From: Baffinella frigidus
Lineage: Eukaryota; Cryptophyceae; Cryptomonadales; Baffinellaceae
Length of the DNA: 13,089 nucleotides
Reading direction: 5' to 3'
Assembly: GCA_026770585.1 (NCBI GenBank)
Contig: MU646325.1
Span: 1,248,623-1,261,711 of the forward strand
Below are positions 7,311 to 13,089 of the stretch, piece by piece. Each line of letters begins with the position of its first letter. Position 1 is the stretch's first letter. Under the pieces are notes generated by a model, which saw only the letters and a program-made list of their open reading frames with translations, ran no database searches and was not told where the DNA came from. The translations under genes were made by a program, and so were the position numbers.

Positions 7311-7361
7311 TTTAAACAAAAGGTTTGGGCCCTTTTTTGCATTTTGCAGATCGTGTGTTTT

Positions 7362-7381
7362 CAAAAGTGCATGCACTTTTG
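7362..7381. repeat. 20-bp perfect palindrome CAAAAGTGCATGCACTTTTG
   Basis: A self-complementary 20-mer. Its half site CAAAAGTGCA recurs at 7422-7431 inside the next repeat cluster, which links the two. Confidence 0.85.
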
Positions 7382-7406
7382 TCTGGGAAAATGCAGTATT
7401 TTTTTT

Positions 7407-7508
7407 GGTAACACAGGTGAACAAAAGTGCACCTGTGTTACCAGGTTGGTGTTACCACAGGTGAACTTTTTGAGATGGTAACACAGGTTGGTGTTACCAC
7501 AGGTGAAC
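7407..7508. repeat. Cluster of ACACAGGTG inverted and direct repeats
   Basis: GGTAACACAGGT (7407-7418) pairs with ACCTGTGTTACC (7431-7442). Then a perfect 25-bp direct repeat, beginning CAGGTTGGTGTTACCACAGG, lies at 7442-7466 and 7484-7508. CACAGGT occurs repeatedly in both orientations within 110 bp, like a set of iterated binding sites or a collapsed element. Confidence 0.8.
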
Positions 7509-7521
7509 CGCAACACAGGTT

Positions 7522-8079
7522 CATGTTCATCTGGGATTTCGTAACTTCACCACCCTGCTAAATTTCATTTTCTTTCAAATCTGAAAGCGCAGATCCTCGA
7601 GATTTGGCCGTCAGCTCCAGATTCTGCTAAAAAAATCGAGCTGCGATGAAATCTTGAGATCTTTACTACAGGCCAAAGTTGACATTTTGACGAGGTGACG
7701 CCTTGAGGTGGCGCCGCCACATAAGGGATAAACGGTCATCTCAAGAACCAAAAAAATCGAGACTCTCCAAGGGGGGAGGGGGGAGATTTGGGTCAGTTGA
7801 GGTGCGGGGAGTGGGGGGACAGGGGCTGAACTGGTTTGGCTGGAAGCAGCGCGGAAAGTTGGCAACCGCATCGACGATTCTACCTGCACGCTCCGGGTCC
7901 CGTTCGCGAGGTACGGCCCTGCTGAGACGGTGCCGAGACGGATTCCTGAGACCCAGAAATGTGCTTTGGCGGCCAGTCAGGGCCTTGTGTCGCGCTCTGG
8001 TGGGACTTGAAATGGTCTGAGATGCCACGGTGTAAATGGCTGGCGCTCTGCGTGCAGGTTGCGCGGCGGCGCCGTCGGG
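7522..8079. other. Unassigned stretch
   Basis: No gene could be supported. Frames of about 100 to 175 codons exist on both strands but are G- or P-rich with no recognisable domain. A G-rich purine run lies at 7771-7790. Confidence 0.45.
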
Positions 8080-8241
8080 ATGGGAGGCAAAACTGGGGGC
8101 CAGCGGGAGTCTGGTGGTGATTGGAACAATTTCAAGAGCCTCACCACCGCGGCGGGGAGGAAGGAAGCTGCCGCCATTCCTCAGACGGTAATTAAGGACA
8201 GGGCGTCGAACTTCTTTGCCAAGCCTGTCGGGAGCAAATAG
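8080..8241 (+). CDS. Weak candidate small protein or terminal exon (53 aa)
   Basis: From ATG 8080 the frame encodes a basic, Gly/Ala-rich 53-residue peptide ending FFAKPVGSK before a TAG. Its composition (balanced K/R, D/E, hydrophobics; WNNFKSL, IPQTVIKDRASNFF) looks more protein-like than the surrounding frames, and the codons stay GC-rich to the stop. A CAG at 8054-8056, inside GTGCAGGTT, could be a splice acceptor, in which case this would be a last exon. I do not recognise the family and cannot find a partner exon. Confidence 0.2.
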   Translation: MGGKTGGQRESGGDWNNFKSLTTAAGRKEAAAIPQTVIKDRASNFFAKPVGSK

Positions 8242-8313
8242 ATATTGAAGTGAAGGCTGGGACACTTCGAAAAATCTGGGCCCGGGTTTTTCGTAGGACC
8301 CCCCCGAGACCCC

Positions 8314-8434
8314 TACAAGGGTACCTCGCTCATAAGAAAGCGAACCCCTCGTAGGACCACCATAGGGCCCTGGGCGTAGCCCCAGTGTAGGGTCCTAGGA
8401 GGAGGCGCTTTCTCATGAGCGAGGTACCCCTGTA
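8314..8434. mobile_element. MITE-like element, class A, copy 4
   Basis: A 121-bp element with 27-bp terminal repeats at 8314-8340 and 8408-8434. The inner ends read AGAAAGCG and CGCTTTCT, whereas other copies have AGAAAC and GTTTCT, so a base change on one arm is matched on the other. The core contains CCATAGGGCCCTGGGCGTAG. The preceding bases (8291-8313) also hold a GTAGGACC word. Confidence 0.88.
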
Positions 8435-8548
8435 CGGCCTGCCGTAGTCGTTACCGTAGCGAATACCGTAGGCGTAACTACCTTGTTTTCAGTCCGCTGC
8501 TCTATGAATATTTGCGCAGGACAGGGGAGGGGATGTTCTCTGGTCTCG

Positions 8549-8654
8549 CGAGAGTGATCTACTTAGTGTAGTCCACTTAGTAGGGTCCACGTGCCGCCAC
8601 TTATGGCGACAAGTGGACCCAGCTAAGTGGACCGTACTAAGTGAATCACGCTCG
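8549..8654. mobile_element. 106-bp near-complete palindrome (CACTTAGT element)
   Basis: Arms of about 50 bp pair along almost the whole length with scattered mismatches, from CGAGAGTGATCTACTTAG on the left to its near complement ending CTCG at 8654. The centre is CGCCA-CTTA-TGGCG. GTCCACTTAG and CTAAGTGGAC repeat within each arm. Neither the termini nor the interior resemble class A or B. It would fold into a long hairpin as RNA or single-stranded DNA. Confidence 0.75.
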
Positions 8655-8674
8655 TGTCTTCTCCTCTGCTCTCG

Positions 8675-8858
8675 ACCGATCTAATAGGTCAACGTCCTGA
8701 AAACCGGGTAGTTAGGCCTTCGGTATTGCCTACGGTACGCCGTAGGGCCCCTAGGACCTGATGTTTCATAGGAACCCCGTAAGGACCCTACGGCCTACCA
8801 TAGGCATTACAGTAGGCTTGACTACCCGGTTTTCAGGACGTTACCCGATGAGATCGGT
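8675..8858. mobile_element. 184-bp MITE-like element with 38-bp inverted ends
   Basis: Arms 8675-8712 and 8821-8858 match with about five mismatches. The inner 22 bp (8691-8712 and 8821-8842, AACGTCCTGAAAACCGGGTA and onward) are perfect. The interior carries CCGTAGGGCCCCTAGGACC and CCGTAAGGACCCTACGG, the core shared with class A. No target-site duplication is obvious. There is no coding capacity. Confidence 0.82.
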
Positions 8859-8864
8859 TCTGAG

Positions 8865-8892
8865 AGAGCCCTTTTGGATCCAAAAGGGCTCT
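8865..8892. repeat. 28-bp perfect palindrome
   Basis: AGAGCCCTTTTGG (8865-8877) begins a fully self-complementary 28-mer centred on GGATCC. It sits in the 55 bp between the 8675 element and class A copy 5. Confidence 0.85.
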
Positions 8893-8913
8893 GTTGGATA
8901 CACTTCCGCCATG

Positions 8914-9035
8914 TACAGGGGTACCTCGCTCATAAGAAACCGCCCCCCCCCGAGGACCCTGCCGTAGGACCATGCCTAGGGTCCTAGGGTGGTCCTATGG
9001 GGGAAGTGGTTTCTTGTAAGCGAGGTACCCCTGTA
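8914..9035. mobile_element. MITE-like element, class A, copy 5
   Basis: A 122-bp element with 27-bp terminal repeats at 8914-8940 and 9009-9035 (two mismatches in the right arm, TTGTAAG for TTATGAG). The core contains GAGGACCCTGCCGTAGGACC and CCTAGGGTCCTAGGGTGG. TA at both tips. Confidence 0.88.
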
Positions 9036-9059
9036 TCTCCCCCGCTGTTAGTTTATGTG

Positions 9060-9179
9060 CACAGAGTTACTCTCGAATATGGCCACGAATCGCCCTAAGG
9101 TCCTTCGGCAGGGCTATACCTAGGAGCATATGAGCACACTAGGGACGGTGCGTGTCCTTATTTTCGGTTAACCCCTGTA
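9060..9179. mobile_element. Degenerate class B element
   Basis: The right end CTTATTTTCGGTTAACCCCTGTA resembles the class B end at 4877-4922. The left end CACAGAGTTACTCTCGAA is a decayed form of ACAGGGGTTACTCGAA. The interior has CCCTAAGGTCCTTCGG and ACCTAGGAGC, traces of the shared core. It abuts class A copy 5 (25-bp gap). Confidence 0.55.
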
Positions 9180-9214
9180 TTTTTTCCTGCCAGAGACTGC
9201 CAGCAAAGTCTATG

Positions 9215-9615
9215 CAAACCCCCAAACCCTAAACTCTCAATCCTAAAATCTCAACCCTGAACCTTAAAGCCTAAAAACTGAAGCCTGAAGCCTAAAGCCT
9301 AAAGCCTAGAGCGTAAAGCCTAAAGCCTCAAGCCTGAAAACCAAACTCCAAACCCCAAACCCCAAACACCAAACCCTAAACCCCAAACCGTAAACCGTAA
9401 ACCGTAAACCGTAAACCCTGAACCCTAAACCCTCAACCCTAAACCCTAAACCCTAAACCCTAAACCTTAAACCCTAAACCCTAAATCCTAAAACCCTAAA
9501 ACCCTAAACCCTAAACCCTAAACCCTAAGCCCTAAAACCCAAACCCTAAGCCCTAAAACCCAAACTTCAGACCCTAAACCCTAAACCCTAAACCCTAAAC
9601 CCTAAACCCTAAACT
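9215..9615. repeat. Telomere-like array with homogenised variant blocks
   Basis: C-rich on plus. Successive blocks use different heptamers: AAAGCCT at about 9265-9335, AAACCCC at 9347-9375, AAACCGT (about four exact copies) at 9385-9415, and AAACCCT from 9416 to 9612, with some AAAACCC octamers. The blocks suggest local expansion of mutated units. Confidence 0.93.
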
Positions 9616-9709
9616 CTAGCCCTGGACATCAAGACGGCCGCCATGAATTTCCCCACACGGAGGACAGGGATTTGCAGGAACGACGGGAGAGGTTGGGAGG
9701 CTAGGAGCG

Positions 9710-9828
9710 TGTGAGCCTCGGTCGGTCAGGTGACGAGCCTCGGTGGTTGACTAATGCAGGTATGTTTGGTCTCGCTTGCGCGTCGGGCCTTGGCCTCTGC
9801 GGCCTCTCTCCTCCGAAGCGGGGTCTCA
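9710..9828 (+). repeat. 119-bp dispersed repeat, copy 2
   Basis: Second full-length copy of the repeat at 6022-6140, with the same length and no gaps. It follows the telomere-like array after about 95 bp of unassigned sequence. Confidence 0.8.
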
Positions 9829-9920
9829 GAGCGCGTTCCTCTTTGGGATATCTCAAACGCCCCACTTGAGGACTGTCCTTTGGGTTCTGCTGCGATCCTC
9901 TGTACCAGGAGGCTTGATGC

Positions 9921-9990
9921 GATCCGGAAGGAAGCAGAGATTTTCTACAGAACCAGTTCCCGTGTCCGCCTATAATGGGAGCTCACAGAA
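9921..9990 (+). repeat. 70-bp repeat, copy 1
   Basis: Core CAGAACCAGTTCC followed by GTCCGCCTAT and TGGGAGC, ending CAGAAC. It aligns with 10489-10559 (plus), 10553-10617 (minus) and 11899-11968 (minus). Frames across any copy give peptides like RTSSxVRL, so these are repeats and not conserved genes. Confidence 0.8.
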
Positions 9991-10488
9991 CTTACGAACC
10001 TAAAGGTCTACATGAGAGAGAAATGCGTTTTTCGAGAAAGGGAAAGTGATCTTTATTACTGACAACACGGAAGCCACGTATGCACCCACCACCGAGGCTG
10101 TTTCTGAGTAGGACGCTAGAGAAGAGGCAGGCGCAAACTTCTGCGAACAAGAAGAGTTGCGTTCTGGCTTCAAAGCATAAGGCGACTTTTTCGAGGATCC
10201 TTCCTTCCTCGACGGTTTTGCTGAGTCTTTCCACGGAAGGGCGAGGTGTCCGGCTATGGCGGGATTGAATCAATCCTAAAGTTCCTAAGGTCTGGAGGTG
10301 GAAAACTCCCGCGATCGCCGGCGGTCGGGTCGCGCGTGTGCAGGTGCACACGCGCCAGTTCGTTTCAAGGAGTTCCATGTATTGATACACACCACAAAAC
10401 CCTGGAACGACCCATGGAGCCTCGCCGCGCGAAGCTTGCGCTCCTTTGCAGCCTCGATCTTGCCATCCCTTTTGGCGGCTCAGCTAGA
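9991..10488. other. Unassigned stretch with one hairpin
   Basis: A 132-codon minus frame and shorter plus frames exist but have no recognisable domain. GCGCGTGTGCA (10332-10342) pairs perfectly with 10345-10355 across a 2-base loop. I see nothing else. Confidence 0.5.
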
Positions 10489-10617
10489 GGTCCTAAAGGA
10501 AGCAAGACCACCCTGCAGAACCAGTTCCAAAGTCCGCCTATGATGGGAGCGCGAAGAACCTCCCAGCATAGGCGGACACTGGAACTGGTTCTGCATGATG
10601 GTCCTGCTTCCTTTCGC
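10489..10617. repeat. Head-to-head pair of 70-bp repeats (54-bp inverted arms)
   Basis: Copy 2 (plus, 10489-10559) and copy 3 (minus, 10553-10617) of the 70-bp repeat face each other. Arms 10495-10548 and 10561-10614 pair over 54 bp with six mismatches, around a 12-bp spacer. The homology seems to extend a little beyond 10495 on the left with gaps. Confidence 0.85.
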
Positions 10618-10623
10618 CAGCAG

Positions 10624-10767
10624 AGCCACCCTGGAGGCAACCCAGGGGCAAATCGCAAGTCAATCTCCAACAGATGCGCCCGGATTCCGCCCGGATTCCG
10701 GGCGCATGTGTATGGGAGTTGACTTGAGAAACCATCGATTTGCCCAGAACTTGCCTCCAGGGTGGCT
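10624..10767. mobile_element. 144-bp palindromic MITE-like element
   Basis: Perfect 17-bp termini AGCCACCCTGGAGGCAA (10624-10640) and complement (10751-10767). Further blocks pair inward (GGCAAATCG, CAAGTCAA, ATGCGCCCGGA at 10674-10684 with 10697-10707), so most of the element can fold on itself. It lies only 7 bp after the head-to-head pair. Confidence 0.75.
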
Positions 10768-10831
10768 AGTGGTCTCTCGCAAGCAGCGCGCAGGAGCCGC
10801 GAGGTACACGATCTGCCATGCAGGGGTTGAT

Positions 10832-10866
10832 GGCTTAGGGCTTATGGTTTGGGATTTAGGGTTGAG
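10832..10866. repeat. Short degenerate telomere-like tract
   Basis: Four to five units of TTAGGGC, TTATGG, TTTGGGA and TTTAGGG, G-rich on plus. Its last units contain the stop codon of the minus-strand frame at 10856-11161. Confidence 0.7.
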
Positions 10867-11161
10867 GCGGTAGACAAGAGCGTGACACAGGCGAGGCGCT
10901 GGCAGAAAAAAAAGGCTGATGCGAGAGGGTCGCGGACCTGATTCTTCGCCGAGCAGTTGCTCCGATGCGTGGTGGCGTGTGAGGTGAAGTGCAGAGGGGG
11001 GGGTGAAATTGCACGAAGAAAGGCGGAGAGACGCCGGAACGCAGGCCGTTGAGGTAGCCGTGGTGATGCCTGTATGCACGATGCCCGCGGGCGGGCGTCG
11101 CAAAGGCGCTGGCGAGGCACGCCGCCGCGAGGGCGAGCAGGAGCGCAACGGACCGTGCCAT
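10856..11161 (-). CDS. Candidate first exon: signal peptide with ASAF plastid-type motif
   Basis: The minus frame starts at ATG 11161 with A at -3 and G at +4. It opens MARSVALLLALAAACLASAF: a basic n-region, an 11-residue hydrophobic core, an A-x-A cleavage context, and Phe at the likely +1 position followed by ATPARG. In cryptophytes and diatoms this ASAF arrangement directs proteins through the ER to the secondary plastid; otherwise it is a secretory signal. After about residue 45 the frame loses protein character and stops in a telomere-like tract at 10856, so an intron donor (for example GTCTCT near 11031 or AATCAG^GTCC near 10940) or truncation is likely. No mature domain is recognisable. 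Confidence 0.4.
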   Translation of the reverse strand: MARSVALLLALAAACLASAFATPARGHRAYRHHHGYLNGLRSGVSPPFFVQFHPPLCTSPHTPPRIGATARRRIRSATLSHQPFFSASASPVSRSCLPPQP

Positions 11162-11264
11162 GCTTCCGTCCGGTGTTCCCGATCGGGCAGATTCTAAACG
11201 GCTTGCGACTTAAGATGCGACGCGCCTCAAGCGAAGATCGCACAGGCGCCCCCCCTTTTGACCA

Positions 11265-11364
11265 GTGACTGTCTTCGTGTGACCGGCTTGGCTCTAAATA
11301 AATCGTGTTCCGTAGTAAAGACGTCTTTACTACGGAACACGATCGCATCAGCTAAGACAGTCAC
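11265..11364. mobile_element. 100-bp element centred on a perfect 42-bp palindrome
   Basis: Outer ends GTGACTGTCTT (11265-11275) and complement (11354-11364) are perfect 11-bp inverted repeats. Inside, 11302-11343 is a fully self-complementary 42-mer with no loop (half site ATCGTGTTCCGTAGTAAAGA plus C). The sequences between the outer and inner palindromes (11276-11301 and 11344-11353) do not pair. It lies about 100 bp upstream of the candidate minus-strand start at 11161. Confidence 0.8.
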
Positions 11365-11898
11365 CCACCCAATTATTCAAGCTCGTAGCATCAATCTTGA
11401 GTCACATTTCAACCTGCGACCCTTCGTTGTCATGGTCCGACACATCCGCTTGTTCAAGGAGGAACAGCAGCGCCTTTCCGTCGTCGGTCTCCCACACCAG
11501 CAGCAACACACGATGCCCGCCGTGGTCGACGCGGGGTGCCATGCAACGCAACCAGGGCAAGCCTTTCGTGGCAGGAGCTTGCCCACAGTTCGGCGCTCCT
11601 CGCCCCTCCCATACGACGCCAGCTGGTCGGGTATCTTCTTGCAAGAGCGCACATGCTGGCAGGGTATCTGTCTTCTTGCAGAGCGCACATCCGAAGCGAA
11701 GAAGCGTCGGGAAAACATCCTCGCTCCTCCTCCACACGCCACCATTCTTTCGCGCGGGCGCCCGCCCCACTCCGTACCTTCGCCGCTGGGGTGCCGGCTC
11801 CGCCTGCAGTCTCGCCAGGACAACAACCCGCAGCGCAAAAGGGCGTCGATCCGCGATCTCGCACCGGCGGCTCCCGTAAGTCCTTTAGGTCCTTTACG
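11365..11898. other. Unassigned stretch, possible minus-strand coding remnant
   Basis: The minus frame at 11402-11770 has a protein-like C-terminal part (VLLLVWETDDGKALLFLLEQ, then an acidic tail). Upstream of it the DNA contains an imperfect direct repeat (11629-11654 and 11662-11690, GGTATCT..CTTCTTGCA..GAGCGCACAT) whose copies differ by indels that shift frame. I do not recognise a family. It could be an eroded gene, but chance open frames are common in this GC-rich DNA. Confidence 0.2.
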
Positions 11899-11968
11899 TT
11901 CTTCCAGCTCCCAACATAGGCGGACACCGGAACTTGTTCTGCAGAAAAGCCATGCCTCCTCTGGGATC
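11899..11968 (-). repeat. 70-bp repeat, copy 4
   Basis: On the minus strand it aligns over its full length with 9921-9990, keeping GCAGAACAAGTTCCGGTGTC, CGCCTATGTTGGGAGC and GAAGAAC. It is the only copy outside the 9.9-10.6 kb cluster. Confidence 0.75.
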
Positions 11969-12047
11969 ACAAGTCGCTCGCCACAGCCGAAGCAGGCGAG
12001 CGATGGCCGCGATCTCAGAGCGGCCAGCCCTCTCCGCAGCCCCAAGA

Positions 12048-12089
12048 TGAGCGACGTGCTCCGTGCGCCCACACGGAGCACGTCGCTCA
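12048..12089. repeat. 18-bp perfect stem with 6-base loop
   Basis: TGAGCGACGTGCTCCGTG (12048-12065) pairs perfectly with 12072-12089, loop CGCCCA. The stem is GC-rich. No T-tract follows and no gene end is supported beside it, so a terminator role is not indicated. Confidence 0.88.
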
Positions 12090-12201
12090 ATCAGGTGAAA
12101 GAAGTGCGTGCGCACACAGGCAAGGTGCGTCTTCCGCACATTGGGGGTACCATACAGCGCCTCAACAGCGGTGCTTCCATCCTATCGCCTTGGGGGGGGA
12201 G

Positions 12202-12225
12202 CAACGCTAGTGCGCACTAGCGTTG
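12202..12225. repeat. 24-bp perfect palindrome
   Basis: CAACGCTAGTGC followed by its exact complement, no loop. An 8-bp stem with 2-base loop (TCTCTCTG at 12243-12250 with 12253-12260) follows shortly after. Confidence 0.85.
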
Positions 12226-12417
12226 TGCTGAGACGGGCGTGGTCTCTCTGCCCAGAGAGAGCATGTCATCGAGAGAGAGTGTGGGTGTGTGTGGGTGAGA
12301 TGGTGCGTGCTGGGTGAGAGTGGTTGCAAGCACGAATGAAATGGTGCAAAACATCAAGTGTGAGTGATGCCTCTTCTGGCGAGGGGGTGAAGAGCGTACT
12401 CTGCGTTTAAGAGCAGC
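12226..12417. other. GA/GT-rich low-complexity stretch
   Basis: Purine- and GTG-rich sequence (GAGAGAGTGTGGGTGTGTGT and similar) with no supported gene, leading into the last telomere-like array. Confidence 0.6.
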
Positions 12418-12980
12418 TGAACCCTAAACCCTAACCACTGAACCCTGAACCCTAAACACTAAACACTAAACCCTGAACCCTGAACCCTGAACCCCTAAAC
12501 CCTAAACTCTGAACCCCAAACCCTAAACCCTAAAACCTAAACCTTACACCCTAAACCTCAAACCCTAAATCCTAAACCCTTAACCCGGAACCCTAAACCC
12601 CAAACCCCAAACCCTAAGCCCCTGAACCCTACACCCTGAACCCTAAACCCTAAACTCCAAACCCTAAACCCCAAACCATAAACCATAAACCCTAAACCCT
12701 AAACCCTAAACCCCTACGCCCGAAACCCTAAAATCTAAACCCTAAATCCAAACCCTCAACCCTCAACCCTGAACTCTAAACCCCAAACCCTAGACCCTAG
12801 ACCCCAAACCTCAAACCACAAACCCCAAACCCCAAACCCCAAACCCCAAACCCCAAACCCCAAACCCTAAACCCCACACCCCACACCCCAAATTTCAAAC
12901 CCCAAACCCCAAACCCCAAACCCCAAACCCCAAACCATCAACCTTCAACCCCAACCCCCAAATCCTCAACCCTAAACCCC
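12418..12980. repeat. Large degenerate telomere-like array
   Basis: C-rich on plus. Mixed CCCTAAA and CCCTGAA to about 12,800, then mostly CCCCAAA blocks (12,820-12,935). Units vary from 6 to 9 bp. It ends in CTAAACCCC before unique sequence and is therefore interstitial in this window. Confidence 0.93.
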
Positions 12981-13066
12981 TCCGATCTGCCTCCTTTCCA
13001 GCGATGCAAGTGACCACTAGTGGCCCTGACTTGGTGGCATGCATATGAAGTTTGCAACAACAGATA

Positions 13067-13089
13067 GAGGGAGGGAGGGAGGGAGGGAG
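13067..13089. repeat. GGGA microsatellite at the window end
   Basis: Tandem GAGG/GGGA units run to the last base, so the tract is cut by the window. 12981-13066 before it shows nothing recognisable. Confidence 0.9.

Noticed and set aside
7407-7508. CRISPR-like array
   Set aside because: There are only two copies of the 25-bp repeat and one 17-bp spacer, in eukaryote-like DNA, with no cas genes.
8761-8967. Frames ending YRGTSLIRNR and similar peptides (also near 5725 and 5800)
   Set aside because: The peptide is the translation of the class A terminal repeat, not a protein motif.
10660-11148. 162-codon minus-strand frame
   Set aside because: It crosses the 144-bp palindromic element and a telomere-like tract, and its N-terminal part overlaps the more convincing signal peptide in another frame.
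12048-12089. Rho-independent terminator
   Set aside because: The stem is not followed by a T-run, no gene ends beside it, and the window is eukaryotic in character.
11258-12220. 320-codon plus-strand frame
   Set aside because: It runs through the 42-bp palindrome, a 70-bp repeat copy and two hairpins, with low-complexity R/S/P composition. Such a path is not plausible for one protein.
1-13089. tRNA, rRNA or other structured RNA genes
   Set aside because: Scanning by eye for a GGTTCGAATCC-like arm with a matching acceptor stem, and for conserved rRNA words, found none. This is not a substitute for a covariance-model search.

Overview
The window looks like nuclear DNA of a eukaryote, most plausibly a unicellular alga with a secondary plastid (a cryptophyte would fit). 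The reasons are plant/algal-type telomere-like heptamers (CCCTAAA), a gene with one spliceosomal-type intron and an AATAAA signal, a possible bipartite plastid presequence with an ASAF motif, and very low gene density. The lineage assignment is an inference and is not proven by any single feature.

Layout: 1-1773 is a mosaic of telomere-like arrays (AAACCAC, AAACCCC and AAACCCT blocks), short duplicated segments and one palindromic element. 1774-3302 is mostly featureless DNA leading to the only confident gene, a MYND zinc-finger/TPR-like protein at 3303-4532 on the plus strand. That gene carries a probable 147-bp intron that leaves the frame open, and is followed by a G20 tract and a polyadenylation hexamer. 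4774-6465 holds a cluster of short inverted-repeat elements (MITE-like). 6486-7310 is a telomere-like array in the opposite orientation (TTTAGGG on the plus strand). 7362-7508 is a small cluster of palindromic and direct repeats. 7522-8313 is unassigned apart from a weak small reading frame. 8314-9179 is a second dense cluster of inverted-repeat elements. 9215-9615 is another CCCTAAA-type array. 9710-10767 holds duplicated 119-bp and 70-bp repeats and two adjacent large imperfect palindromes. 10856-11161 (minus) is a candidate first exon for a secreted or plastid-targeted protein. 11265-11364 is an element built round a perfect 42-bp palindrome. 11365-12417 is unassigned except for two further perfect hairpins. 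12418-12980 is a last degenerate telomere-like array, followed by a GGGA microsatellite.

Functionally there is no operon or gene cluster here. The striking content is non-coding: at least five structural classes of short non-autonomous inverted-repeat elements, several sharing a CCGTAGGG/CCTAGGACC core but having unrelated termini, interleaved with homogenised telomere-like arrays of both orientations. No transposase or other gene that could mobilise them is visible in the window.
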